A DNA stretch of 21,343 nt, from IMG/VR virus record IMGVR_UViG_3300025327_000169, positions 1-21,343 of that record. The stretch is one strand, 5' to 3'. The position numbers were made by a program, and so were the translations under genes. The stretch comes from a virus. Below the pieces are notes generated by a model, which saw only the letters and a list, made by a program, of their open reading frames with translations, was not told the origin of the DNA and searched no databases. Below, piece by piece: positions 5,353 to 12,538 of the stretch. How positions within the stretch are numbered: position 1 is the stretch's first letter; the number at the start of each line of letters is the position of its first letter.

Positions 5353-6820
5353 ATTCACCCCGGCGACCGCGGAGGTAAACTGGGAGCGCATTGAGACTTT
5401 GGTACACGGTCCCGGCGCGGGCTATGATAAGCGCACCATCAACTCCGCTGTATTTGCGTGTCTCATGGCGGTCGCTACTGCCTACCCGGAGCCTCCGCTG
5501 GTGGTCATGCAAAAAGACCCGGATGGAAACGATGAGCATCTGGAGGAACACCCCCTCCAGGATCTGCTGACCTATCCAACGCCGGACGGCGAGCTGACGA
5601 TGGAGGAGCTGTTGTTCTGGACTGCATGGGCGAAGCACGTCGATGGAAACGCCTACTGGTTGAAAGTGCGCTCTGGAAACGCGCTGACCGGCAACGTAGT
5701 GGAAATCTGGCCCATCTCGCCCTCTGTCATGGAGCCAGCAACGGAAAAGGGCGACAACGGCAGGCCCGCGGACTGGATCAGCTATTACAAGTACCATATC
5801 ACGCCCAGCGAGACAGTCAGGGTGCCGGTGAAAAACGTCGTTCATTTCCGCCTGGGCCTGGACGACAAGGACATGCGCAAGGGGCTGGCGCCCCTGAAAG
5901 CCCTGGTGCGCGAGATGAGCTCGGATAATGAGGCCAACCAGTTCATCGATGCGCTGCTCAAAAACTATGCCGTGCCCGGATTGGTGGTTATACCTGCTGG
6001 CGGGGTAACTATCAGTGAGGGGGATGCGGATCGGCTTACGAACAAGTTGCGCCAAAAGTTCAGCAGCGAATCGCGGGGCAATATTGCGGTGATGTCACGG
6101 GAGACCCAGGTTCATCAATTCGGATTTTCACCTAAGGACCTGGATATGTCCACTCTGCACCGTGTCCCGGAGGAGCGGATAGCGGCGGTCATAGGCGTAC
6201 CGGCTATCGTTGCCGGGCTGGGTGCGGGTCTGGAGCGCGCTACCTATGCAAACTTCAAAGAGGCGCGCGAGATGTTTACCGAGGGAAAGTTGATCCCCCA
6301 GTGGCGCGCAGATGACGCGAAGATCAACGCCTCACTGAAGCCGGATTTCACCGACGATCCCGATATCTACGTAAAGCGCGATCTGAACGAGGTGCGCGCC
6401 CTACAGGAGGATCAAAACTCAAAATACGAGAGATTGCAAAAGGCTGTAGCACAAAAGGCGTGGCTTACCCGCAACGAGGCGCGCACTGAGACGGGCTTTG
6501 ATCCGGTCGAGGAGTGGGAAGAGGCGGACATTGCCCCGCCACAGATACCGCCGCAGCTCCAGCAGGGTCAAAACCAGAACCAGCCAGGGCAGAATGGCAA
6601 TGGGCGCCTTCGAGAGGAAGAGGAAATGCTGAATGAGATGCGCACCTGGCATCGCTGGTCGCTGAAACAAATCGAGAAATACGGCAGGATCGAGCGAGAT
6701 TTTGAAACGAGCCACCTGCCATTATCATTATCTGGGGCAATAGCCGGCGCGCTGGAGGAAGCCAGGAGCGCCGATGACGTTGAGCGAGTATTCGCTAATA
6801 TCTGGAATGGATATCCATAA
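5315..6820 (+). CDS. HK97-family portal protein
   Basis: The 501-residue length and sequence fit the Phage_portal (HK97 gp3-like) family. It has an N-terminal region with TINSAVFACLMAVATAYPE, a wing segment HPLQDLLTYP, the GNAYWLKVR strand, VVHFRLG, and a stem/crown region with GVPAIVAGLGAGLERATYAN and LIPQW. After about residue 405 it becomes Gln/Asn/Pro-rich (QQGQNQNQPGQNGNG) and then ends in a charged helical tail. The portal is the dodecameric ring at one vertex through which DNA enters and leaves and to which the tail attaches. It has a GGGGGTGAG ribosome site and follows the terminase as expected. The usual next genes, protease and capsid, are about 10 kb further on. Confidence 0.92.
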   Translation: MSLIKQLATRALKFTPATAEVNWERIETLVHGPGAGYDKRTINSAVFACLMAVATAYPEPPLVVMQKDPDGNDEHLEEHPLQDLLTYPTPDGELTMEELLFWTAWAKHVDGNAYWLKVRSGNALTGNVVEIWPISPSVMEPATEKGDNGRPADWISYYKYHITPSETVRVPVKNVVHFRLGLDDKDMRKGLAPLKALVREMSSDNEANQFIDALLKNYAVPGLVVIPAGGVTISEGDADRLTNKLRQKFSSESRGNIAVMSRETQVHQFGFSPKDLDMSTLHRVPEERIAAVIGVPAIVAGLGAGLERATYANFKEAREMFTEGKLIPQWRADDAKINASLKPDFTDDPDIYVKRDLNEVRALQEDQNSKYERLQKAVAQKAWLTRNEARTETGFDPVEEWEEADIAPPQIPPQLQQGQNQNQPGQNGNGRLREEEEMLNEMRTWHRWSLKQIEKYGRIERDFETSHLPLSLSGAIAGALEEARSADDVERVFANIWNGYP

Positions 6821-6838
6821 ATTCAGGAGGGAAATGAA

Positions 6839-7417
6839 ATGTTAGATACACTTGTACGACAAAACTGCAAGACATGTGGGGCACGGCTGAAATCCAACCG
6901 CTGCAACGCCTGTGACGCGATCCAGTACGACGATGCGCCGGGCGATGATCATATCAAGGTGCGCGGCTTCTTCCGATTGCACATCACCGAGAGTGATGAC
7001 ATTGTCGGCGATTCGGGCTGGCAGAAAAACTTGGTCGTCAACGAGGGCTTCCGGGATTACCTGTCCCGCCTTCTGGGCGCCATTGCCAGCTCGAAGCAGG
7101 TCAGTTATGCTGCCCTGGGCACAGGCGGCGCTCCAGCGGCCGGGGATACCACCCTGGCGAACGAGGTCACTCACAATGCTTCTTCACGCGATGCGGTGAC
7201 CGCTGCTACCAGCTCCAACTCTAAGGGCGTGAGATTCACCGGGACGTTCGCCAGCGCAGACAGCCACAACACCGCAACCGTCAATATCAGCAATATCGGC
7301 CTGTTCCAGCAATCGAACACCAATACCGGCACGATCTTTGCGGGTGCGGCATACGCGTCGTCAAGCTGGGCGACCAACCAGAACGTTAATTATACTTACG
7401 ATATCACATTTTCGTAG
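6839..7417 (+). CDS. Tail-type structural protein with N-terminal zinc ribbon
   Basis: The first 30 residues carry two CxxC pairs (C10, C13, C22, C25), a rubredoxin-like zinc ribbon. After a linker, residues 45-192 show a pattern seen in phage tail and fibre-associated proteins: LVVNEGFRDYLSRLLG, then YAALGTGGAPAAGDTTL, then beta-rich segments ending in YTYDITFS. A strong AGGAGGG site precedes the ATG, and the gene starts 18 bases after the portal stop. A virion role, probably in the tail or neck, is inferred from the C-terminal pattern and context. The zinc ribbon on such a protein is unusual and may mediate assembly. Confidence 0.6.
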   Translation: MLDTLVRQNCKTCGARLKSNRCNACDAIQYDDAPGDDHIKVRGFFRLHITESDDIVGDSGWQKNLVVNEGFRDYLSRLLGAIASSKQVSYAALGTGGAPAAGDTTLANEVTHNASSRDAVTAATSSNSKGVRFTGTFASADSHNTATVNISNIGLFQQSNTNTGTIFAGAAYASSSWATNQNVNYTYDITFS

Positions 7418-7439
7418 ATTACCTTTATATTATGTTTCG

Positions 7440-7448
7440 TGGTATAAT
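7440..7448 (+). promoter_or_regulatory. Extended -10 promoter before the HNH gene
   Basis: TGG-TATAAT is a perfect extended -10 (TGn plus TATAAT), which can work without a good -35. It lies in the AT-rich 47-base gap before the HNH gene. Transcription would start only about 10 bases before the ATG, just including the Shine-Dalgarno. Confidence 0.45.
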
Positions 7449-7464
7449 TTCCGCGGAGGTGATT

Positions 7465-8031
7465 ATGCCAGCGAAACTGAAATATCCGGGTTTACAAAAC
7501 AAGGAATGGCTATATCGTAAATATCATATTGATATGCTTTCGACTAAACAGATTGCCAAAGAAATTGGTGCGACGTTTGGTGCAGTATCAAGTTGGATGC
7601 AGCGACATGGAATTGAGCGGCGTTCGATAAAAGAATCTCTGTCTGTGCGCTATCAGAATGGGAGATGTGGAAAAAAAGCGGCAAATTGGCGTGGAGGGAA
7701 AAGGGTAGCAAATGGATATGTTTTTCTATATACACCCGGTCACCCCAATGCAACTCCTGATAAACCCTACATTCAGGAACATCGGCTTATTATGGAAAAG
7801 CATCTTGGGCGTTTCTTGGAGACTGATGAAGTAGTGCATCATCTGAATGGCGTCAAGACTGATAATCGCATTGAAAACTTACAGGTGATTAAACGAGGAA
7901 AACATGTCAGCAACCACTTTAAAGCCAGCCATGAGGTTTTAACCATCCGCGAATATATAAAGGAGCTTGAAGCTGAAAACGAATATCTCAGAGCTGAAAT
8001 CCAACGGCTTCAAAGTCGAGGAATTGCTTAG
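7465..8031 (+). CDS. Free-standing HNH endonuclease with HTH domain
   Basis: The 188-residue protein has an N-terminal helix-turn-helix (residues 25-48, LSTKQIAKEIGATFGAVSSW) followed by a basic linker. The HNH core (about 102-151) includes EHRLIMEKHLGR, VVHHLNGVKTDNR, IENL and HVSNH, and a C-terminal coiled coil ends the protein. HNH enzymes of this type are homing-like endonucleases that spread between phage genomes. An excellent GGAGGTGAT site fixes the ATG at 7465. The gene is more AT-rich than its neighbours and has its own promoter-like sequence. Its 3' end overlaps the next gene's frame by 65 bases, all signs of insertion into the structural operon. Confidence 0.85.
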   Translation: MPAKLKYPGLQNKEWLYRKYHIDMLSTKQIAKEIGATFGAVSSWMQRHGIERRSIKESLSVRYQNGRCGKKAANWRGGKRVANGYVFLYTPGHPNATPDKPYIQEHRLIMEKHLGRFLETDEVVHHLNGVKTDNRIENLQVIKRGKHVSNHFKASHEVLTIREYIKELEAENEYLRAEIQRLQSRGIA

Positions 8032-8548
8032 CCAAAATGCGGGCATCCATCTCGACCTTGGCGGAGGCGCGCATCCGCAACGCGGCTTTATCAATATCGA
8101 TATCCGCGAGCTGCCAGAGGTCGATATCGTCCACGACTTACAGGTAGTCCCATGGCCGTTACCCGACGCGTGCGCCAGTCGGGTAATGGCTTCGCATCTG
8201 GTGGAGCATATCAGCCCGGCTGGAGGTGTATTTATCCGTTTTATGAATGAAGTCTGGCGGGTGATCAAGCCTGGCGGGGAGTTTATGATCTCAATGCCCT
8301 ACGGCCTATCTCCCGGCTTCGTTCAGGACCCGACACACTGTAACCCCTGCAATGAGGCGACCTGGGCGTATTTTGACCCGCTGCACCAAAGCCGGCTGTG
8401 GGAGATTTACAAACCGCGCCCGTGGTATTACCGCTATGTGTCGTTCGATCCGATGTGGAACATGGAGGTTTTGTTGATTCGGCATAGTGAGGATTCCCAA
8501 TTATGGGAGAAAGAGAGGACAGAATGGGGACCGATGAGCTTCGAGTAG
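7967..8548 (+). CDS. SAM-dependent methyltransferase (class I)
   Basis: The motif-I strand and glycine loop (HLDLGGGAHPQRGFINIDI) and the later ASHLVEHI and VWRVIKPGGEFMISMP segments are those of Rossmann-fold methyltransferases of the Methyltransf_11 type, common in sugar and lipid modification. The start is uncertain. The open frame reaches TTG at 7967 inside the HNH gene, where AGGAG is only 1 base away. TTG at 8024 would begin right before the SAM motif. No ATG is available, which suggests the HNH insertion replaced the original start. Next to a glycosyltransferase, it may methylate a glycan, but the substrate is not shown by sequence. Confidence 0.8.
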   Translation: MKLKTNISELKSNGFKVEELLSQNAGIHLDLGGGAHPQRGFINIDIRELPEVDIVHDLQVVPWPLPDACASRVMASHLVEHISPAGGVFIRFMNEVWRVIKPGGEFMISMPYGLSPGFVQDPTHCNPCNEATWAYFDPLHQSRLWEIYKPRPWYYRYVSFDPMWNMEVLLIRHSEDSQLWEKERTEWGPMSFE

Positions 8549-9303
8549 AAACCACAATAATCAAATCCGGCTCCGATCCCTACTCTGGGCGGCTGTGCGT
8601 GGGAACGCCCACCCTGGGGACGATTCGCATCGAATGGCACCAGGCACGCATCGGCCAGATAATCCCGGTCAACTGGTCGATGGTTACCATCATGGAGGGG
8701 ATGGGCGGATACGTTCCACTTGGCTTTCTGGTTGCAGACGCTCAAAACCTGATCGTTAAGCATACCGTGGAGGGCAACTTCGATTGGCTGCTGCTCTATG
8801 AGGATGATGTCCTGCCCCCGGCGGATGCGTTCATCCGCCTGAACCAATATATGCTGGACGGGGATATACCTGTAGTCAGTGGGCTATATTATGCCAAGTC
8901 CAGGCCGCCCGAGCCGCTGGTATTCCGCGGGCGGGGGAATGGCGTATACCAGAAATTCAAGCTGGGCGAGAAGGTCTGGGCGGATGGCGTCCCGACCGGA
9001 TTTCTATTAATCCATACCTCGATCCTCAAGGCAATGTGGCCGGACTGCGAGCCTTACCAGGTAAAGGGCATGCAGACTCGGCGGATGTTTATCTTCCCGC
9101 GGGATCTGTTCCACGATCCCGAAACTGGGCATTGGCGCTCGCTGATGGGCACAAGCGATCTGGATTGGTGTACACGAGTGATGGAAGGAGGCTATCTCAA
9201 GAAGGCCGGCTGGGACAGCTTCCAGCGCCGTAAATATCCGTTCCTGGTAGATACTAATCTGTTCTGTCACCACATCAGCACGACGGGAGAGTTGTTTCCA
9301 TGA
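8524..9303 (+). CDS. GT-A type glycosyltransferase
   Basis: The product has the features of a GT-A, family 2-like nucleotide-sugar transferase: FDWLLLYEDDVLPP with a DxD-like metal-binding site near residue 95, DGVPTGFLLIHTSIL, and SDLDWCTRVMEGGY, matching the acceptor/catalytic ED-type motif. It ends in a His-containing segment (FCHHIST). Such enzymes transfer a sugar from a nucleotide donor to a protein or glycan. ATG 8524 has an AGAGAGG site 5 bases upstream; the in-frame ATG at 8503 is an alternative. The gene follows the methyltransferase directly and overlaps the next gene by 4 bases. It lies in a structural operon with no host-type polysaccharide genes around, which suggests decoration of the virion. 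Confidence 0.78.
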   Translation: MGTDELRVETTIIKSGSDPYSGRLCVGTPTLGTIRIEWHQARIGQIIPVNWSMVTIMEGMGGYVPLGFLVADAQNLIVKHTVEGNFDWLLLYEDDVLPPADAFIRLNQYMLDGDIPVVSGLYYAKSRPPEPLVFRGRGNGVYQKFKLGEKVWADGVPTGFLLIHTSILKAMWPDCEPYQVKGMQTRRMFIFPRDLFHDPETGHWRSLMGTSDLDWCTRVMEGGYLKKAGWDSFQRRKYPFLVDTNLFCHHISTTGELFP

Positions 9304-9578
9304 CTACTGTATTGATTAATGATAACGAAATAAATGATGAGTTTCTAAAATTAGAAATCGAAAGGATTGATAATATCCCTAAATCAACACTAATTAAAAT
9401 ACGTGTTAGGGGGGAAAAAGAATGGTTGTTTTATCAATTTCGTCTATATGAGGGACAGGGCCTTGTATTTAGGGATAATGGAAAAGACGAGTTTGTTGAT
9501 AAGGGGATCGCAGAACGTACGCTTTCCAGGGAAGCCAAGAAAAAAGAAGTCATAGCAATGTGGGATGAAATAGAATAG
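9300..9578 (+). CDS. Small AT-rich hypothetical protein
   Basis: This 92-residue charged protein starts in an ATGA overlap with the glycosyltransferase. It contains alternating beta-like (TLIKIRVRGEKEWLFYQFRLY) and helical (RTLSREAKKKEVIAMWDEI) segments and has no cysteines or membrane helices. Its composition is much more AT-rich than its neighbours, suggesting later acquisition. I do not recognise it. Confidence 0.55.
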   Translation: MTTVLINDNEINDEFLKLEIERIDNIPKSTLIKIRVRGEKEWLFYQFRLYEGQGLVFRDNGKDEFVDKGIAERTLSREAKKKEVIAMWDEIE

Positions 9579-9586
9579 GAGATATT

Positions 9587-9796
9587 ATGCACCCAAAAGT
9601 TAGAGAGCTAATCGATGCGATCCTGGCATTGCCGAACGTCGATGATGTTTTGACGCTATCCGCTGAGGGCGGCGTTCCATTGATTGATGGTCGCTGGCTG
9701 GTGCCGCTAAATGTGTATTTGCGCTGGGGCAGAGAAGAATCTTTAGGGATTCATGTGGTAGAAAATATACGGACTGAGGATGTTTTTGGGGGATGA
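9587..9796 (+). CDS. Small hypothetical protein
   Basis: The 69-residue product starts at an ATG preceded by a GGAG site, 8 bases after the previous stop. It has an N-terminal helix (KVRELIDAILALPNVDDVLTL) and then beta-like segments (LVPLNVYLRWGREESLGIHVVENI). Its stop abuts the ATG of the next gene, so co-translation is likely. No family is recognised. Confidence 0.55.
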   Translation: MHPKVRELIDAILALPNVDDVLTLSAEGGVPLIDGRWLVPLNVYLRWGREESLGIHVVENIRTEDVFGG

Positions 9797-10381
9797 ATGA
9801 ACCTCGCCATTGGCCTGATCCACAACAAGAACCCGGCCACCAACCGCAACCAGATTACCGCTCTTACGGCATTGGTAGAGCGCCATGTGCTGAATCTGGC
9901 CGGTCAGGAGTTCGACCCTACAACGCAAGACGACGTCGGGATTTCCCGCGTCTACTACACGATTGCGGGTCTGAGTGTGCCTCACGAGGCGATTTTCTTC
10001 CAGGCTATCCCGACCGGAATCAATCCGCCCAACAATCTGTATAACTTAGACAGCTATAAGGTTTTCTACTCACCTAATGATAACGCGGATAAAGTAGGAC
10101 AACATCCGCGCTTTTGGAACTGGACGCTCAAGCGCGGCTTCGACTACGGGGCAGATATCTCCTGTGTGATCACCGACCATCTCATGTTCACCGTCGCCGG
10201 ATTGCAGCTCCAGATTGGGCGTCTTGCGGATCGCCGCGTGCTGGTCGTGCCGCTGTGGGGGCTGGCTGCAGCCGCCCGACTATTTCGCGAGGTGGGACAA
10301 CTGCGCGAGGATTTAGGCTTTTCGGGCGCACTGGATGACCTGCGGGCGCGGATTGTCGCCAGGGGGTTAGAGCATGGCTAG
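9797..10381 (+). CDS. Conserved-looking phage protein of unknown function
   Basis: The 194-residue protein starts immediately after the preceding stop and overlaps the following gene by 8 bases. Its N-terminal half (LIHNKNPATNRNQITALTAL, then GISRVYYTIAGLSVPHEAIFF) and the segment NWTLKRGFDYGADISCVITD have the strand-helix alternation of a GT-A glycosyltransferase core, but I see no clear DxD. The C-terminus is a helical, Arg-rich region (REVGQLREDLGFSGALDDL). It lies directly upstream of the first fibre gene. A role in tail assembly or glycan transfer is possible; neither is supported strongly. Confidence 0.6.
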   Translation: MNLAIGLIHNKNPATNRNQITALTALVERHVLNLAGQEFDPTTQDDVGISRVYYTIAGLSVPHEAIFFQAIPTGINPPNNLYNLDSYKVFYSPNDNADKVGQHPRFWNWTLKRGFDYGADISCVITDHLMFTVAGLQLQIGRLADRRVLVVPLWGLAAAARLFREVGQLREDLGFSGALDDLRARIVARGLEHG

Positions 10382-12197
10382 GCTTGCCATTGTCGGCGCT
10401 GAGCTTAATACCACATCGTCGGGCGTTGAATGGACGGCGCGCGTCGCGTCTGGATGGCCGTCGATTTCCAGCACCATCAAACGCAGCGGCGGGTACAGCG
10501 TGCAGATCAATTCGCTGGTTTCCGCTACTCCAAAATGGGTAGCCAGCCAATACGCAGGAGGCGGGACAGGCCCGTGGTTTGCGCGGGTGTATATCCGCCC
10601 GGATACGCTGCCCAGCGCGGAGAATACGATCGTCGTTCTGAATGATGGCCCGAACGTTACAACCCCTATCATCTGGGTGACGCTGGATAACACCGGCGTG
10701 CTGCGCCTGTATGACGAGGACGGCGCGATTGGCTCGGCGTCCTCCGCTTTGACCTTGGAGTCATTTGAGAACCGCATCGAGTTCCAGACGAACGCCTCGG
10801 GCGGCGCGGGGGCGTGCGTCGTGCGCTGCCTCCTGAATGGGACGGAGTTCGCCGGTTCAAGCACGCGGTCGCTCTCTGCCGGGACTAACGCAATCGTCAT
10901 CGGCGGCAACCTGCAATCCGAGGCGCAGACGCAGGGCGAGTGGTATTTCGATGACCTGGCGATCAACAATAATTCGGGGTCGTTTCAAAATAGTTACCCC
11001 GGCGCGGGTAATGTAGTCGCGCTACGCCCCAACACGACGGGCGACAATGCAGCCTTTGCCCGCGGCGGGACGGACAGCGGGGCGAACTGGTCTCAGACAG
11101 ACGAGATTAATCCCAACGACGCCACCGACTATGTGTCATCAGGGACGGTGGAACATATTGACGACTACAACTGCGAAGCCTCGCCCGCGGATGTAGATAC
11201 GGTCAACGTCGTCGCCGTGGGCGTGCGCCACACGCTATCCGCGGCTACCGGCTCCGACCCCTTATTTGTCACCCGCATCAAAGCCTCTGCTGGCGGGACG
11301 GTCGAGGAATCGGCCACCCATTTTGTAAATAATACTACCTGGTACTCTAACTCCGAACCGACATTTGCGGCGAACTCCCGCCTGGTCTTGTACGACCTGC
11401 CTGGGGCGAGCACCACAGCCTGGACGAAGTCTGACCTGGACGCAATGCAGATCGGGGTGCGTATCTCTACCGGCGATGCCGATGCGGCCTGGGTTTCGAC
11501 GCTCTGGGCGCTGGTGGACTACGTGCCAAGCGGCGTTTCAGATCTCACCGTATCCAAAACCGAAGCCGTAACGCTGGGAGATACGCCTACTGTTGCCCCG
11601 CTGGTTATCCCCAATCTGAGCCTATCTGACACGGTATCTATCCTGGACACCGTAGTAATGGAGCTCAATATTGAGATCGCTGTCTCTGACATGGTTGCAG
11701 TTGCCGACGTTGCCAGCATTGGCCCGCTTATTCTGCCAGACCTCAATATCACAGATAGCGTAGCCGTCGCCGACGCTGCCCAGATAGAACCTCTCGTTAT
11801 TGATGTTTCGGTTGCTGATGCAATATCAGTAGTAGATTCCGCAACTGTAAGTATCCCTGTTGAGGGTGATCTAAACGTATCTGTCTCTGACGCGGTTGCT
11901 GTCTCTGACGCGGCCCAGGTCGACCCCCTTGCTCTAAGCCTGTCAGTATCCGAGGCTGTAGCAGTTGGAGAGACAATCGCAGCTATTGTTTCCGATCCGG
12001 CAATATCCGTAAGCGATGCTGTCTCAGTCACAGATACGGCTACCGTAAGCATCCCGGTCGAGGGCGAGCTGAGTATATCCGTATCCGATGCGGTTTCCGT
12101 TTCCGATGTAGCCCAGGTTGTATCTTCGACCGACCTGTCAATCGAAGTCAGCTATGATAACTTTGCCTACTGGAAAAGCGGGGTAAAAATCTCGTGA
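10374..12197 (+). CDS. Repeat-containing tail/fibre protein 1
   Basis: This 607-residue protein has a beta-rich N-terminal region (about 1-215) that looks like a lectin or jelly-roll domain (GEWYFDDLAINN near its end). A second beta region (about 216-385) follows, including VNVVAVGVRHTLSA and DLDAMQIGVRIST. From residue 388 to about 595 there are nine degenerate units of roughly 20-27 residues based on ISVSDAVSVTDTATVSIPVE. The last 12 residues are unrelated. Repeats of this S/T/D/V-rich type give extended beta structures in surface and fibre proteins. A virion adhesin or baseplate fibre is the likely role. The same repeat recurs in the gene at 12535. Confidence 0.72.
   Translation: MARLAIVGAELNTTSSGVEWTARVASGWPSISSTIKRSGGYSVQINSLVSATPKWVASQYAGGGTGPWFARVYIRPDTLPSAENTIVVLNDGPNVTTPIIWVTLDNTGVLRLYDEDGAIGSASSALTLESFENRIEFQTNASGGAGACVVRCLLNGTEFAGSSTRSLSAGTNAIVIGGNLQSEAQTQGEWYFDDLAINNNSGSFQNSYPGAGNVVALRPNTTGDNAAFARGGTDSGANWSQTDEINPNDATDYVSSGTVEHIDDYNCEASPADVDTVNVVAVGVRHTLSAATGSDPLFVTRIKASAGGTVEESATHFVNNTTWYSNSEPTFAANSRLVLYDLPGASTTAWTKSDLDAMQIGVRISTGDADAAWVSTLWALVDYVPSGVSDLTVSKTEAVTLGDTPTVAPLVIPNLSLSDTVSILDTVVMELNIEIAVSDMVAVADVASIGPLILPDLNITDSVAVADAAQIEPLVIDVSVADAISVVDSATVSIPVEGDLNVSVSDAVAVSDAAQVDPLALSLSVSEAVAVGETIAAIVSDPAISVSDAVSVTDTATVSIPVEGELSISVSDAVSVSDVAQVVSSTDLSIEVSYDNFAYWKSGVKIS
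11535..12160 (+). repeat. Nine degenerate SDAVSV-type protein repeats
   Basis: The DNA encodes units of about 20-27 residues with the core (V/I)S-x-SDAV-x-V-x-D-(T/A)A-x-V. Units at about 11815-11925 and 12010-12125 share long stretches, including a conserved SIPVEG linker, pointing to internal duplication. Third codon positions vary freely, so the repeat is kept at protein level. Confidence 0.8.
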
Positions 12198-12538
12198 GCT
12201 ATCGTATCTATTACGCGGATGGAAGCACATACGATGGCGACCCCTGGCAGGCGCCGTTTTATCGGGCGCTTCTTATTCTGGAGCGCGATCCGGATCATGG
12301 GCGGCGCATCGTCTCCGGCGCAGACTACTACTGCTGGATGCCAGAGGAAAACCGCTGGCGGGGCTACGACCTGCCAGGCATGATGCAATATATGTATATT
12401 CCAGGTCCTAAGCGCTACCTGGTCGGCGAGATGGTCAATAACGACCTGTGGAACGCCACTTATCGACGAGCCGAGAATGACCCCGATTTCCCTTCCCGCA
12501 CGGCATACGGCGTTTACGAGGAAAAGGGCGCAAGATGA
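12194..12538 (+). CDS. Small conserved-looking protein between the fibre genes
   Basis: A 114-residue protein starts with GTG in a 4-base GTGA overlap and ends in an ATGA overlap with the next fibre gene, so all three are translationally coupled. It is rich in Tyr and Trp (YRIYYADGSTYDGDPWQAP, YYCWMPEENRWRGYDLPGMM) and looks like a compact soluble beta protein. Its position between two repeat fibres suggests a minor virion component or fibre chaperone. No family is recognised. Confidence 0.65.
   Translation: MSYRIYYADGSTYDGDPWQAPFYRALLILERDPDHGRRIVSGADYYCWMPEENRWRGYDLPGMMQYMYIPGPKRYLVGEMVNNDLWNATYRRAENDPDFPSRTAYGVYEEKGAR

Noticed and set aside
5183-6055. 290-codon minus-strand ORF opposite the portal gene
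   Set aside because: Antisense shadow of a clear portal gene, without a start signal or a domain.
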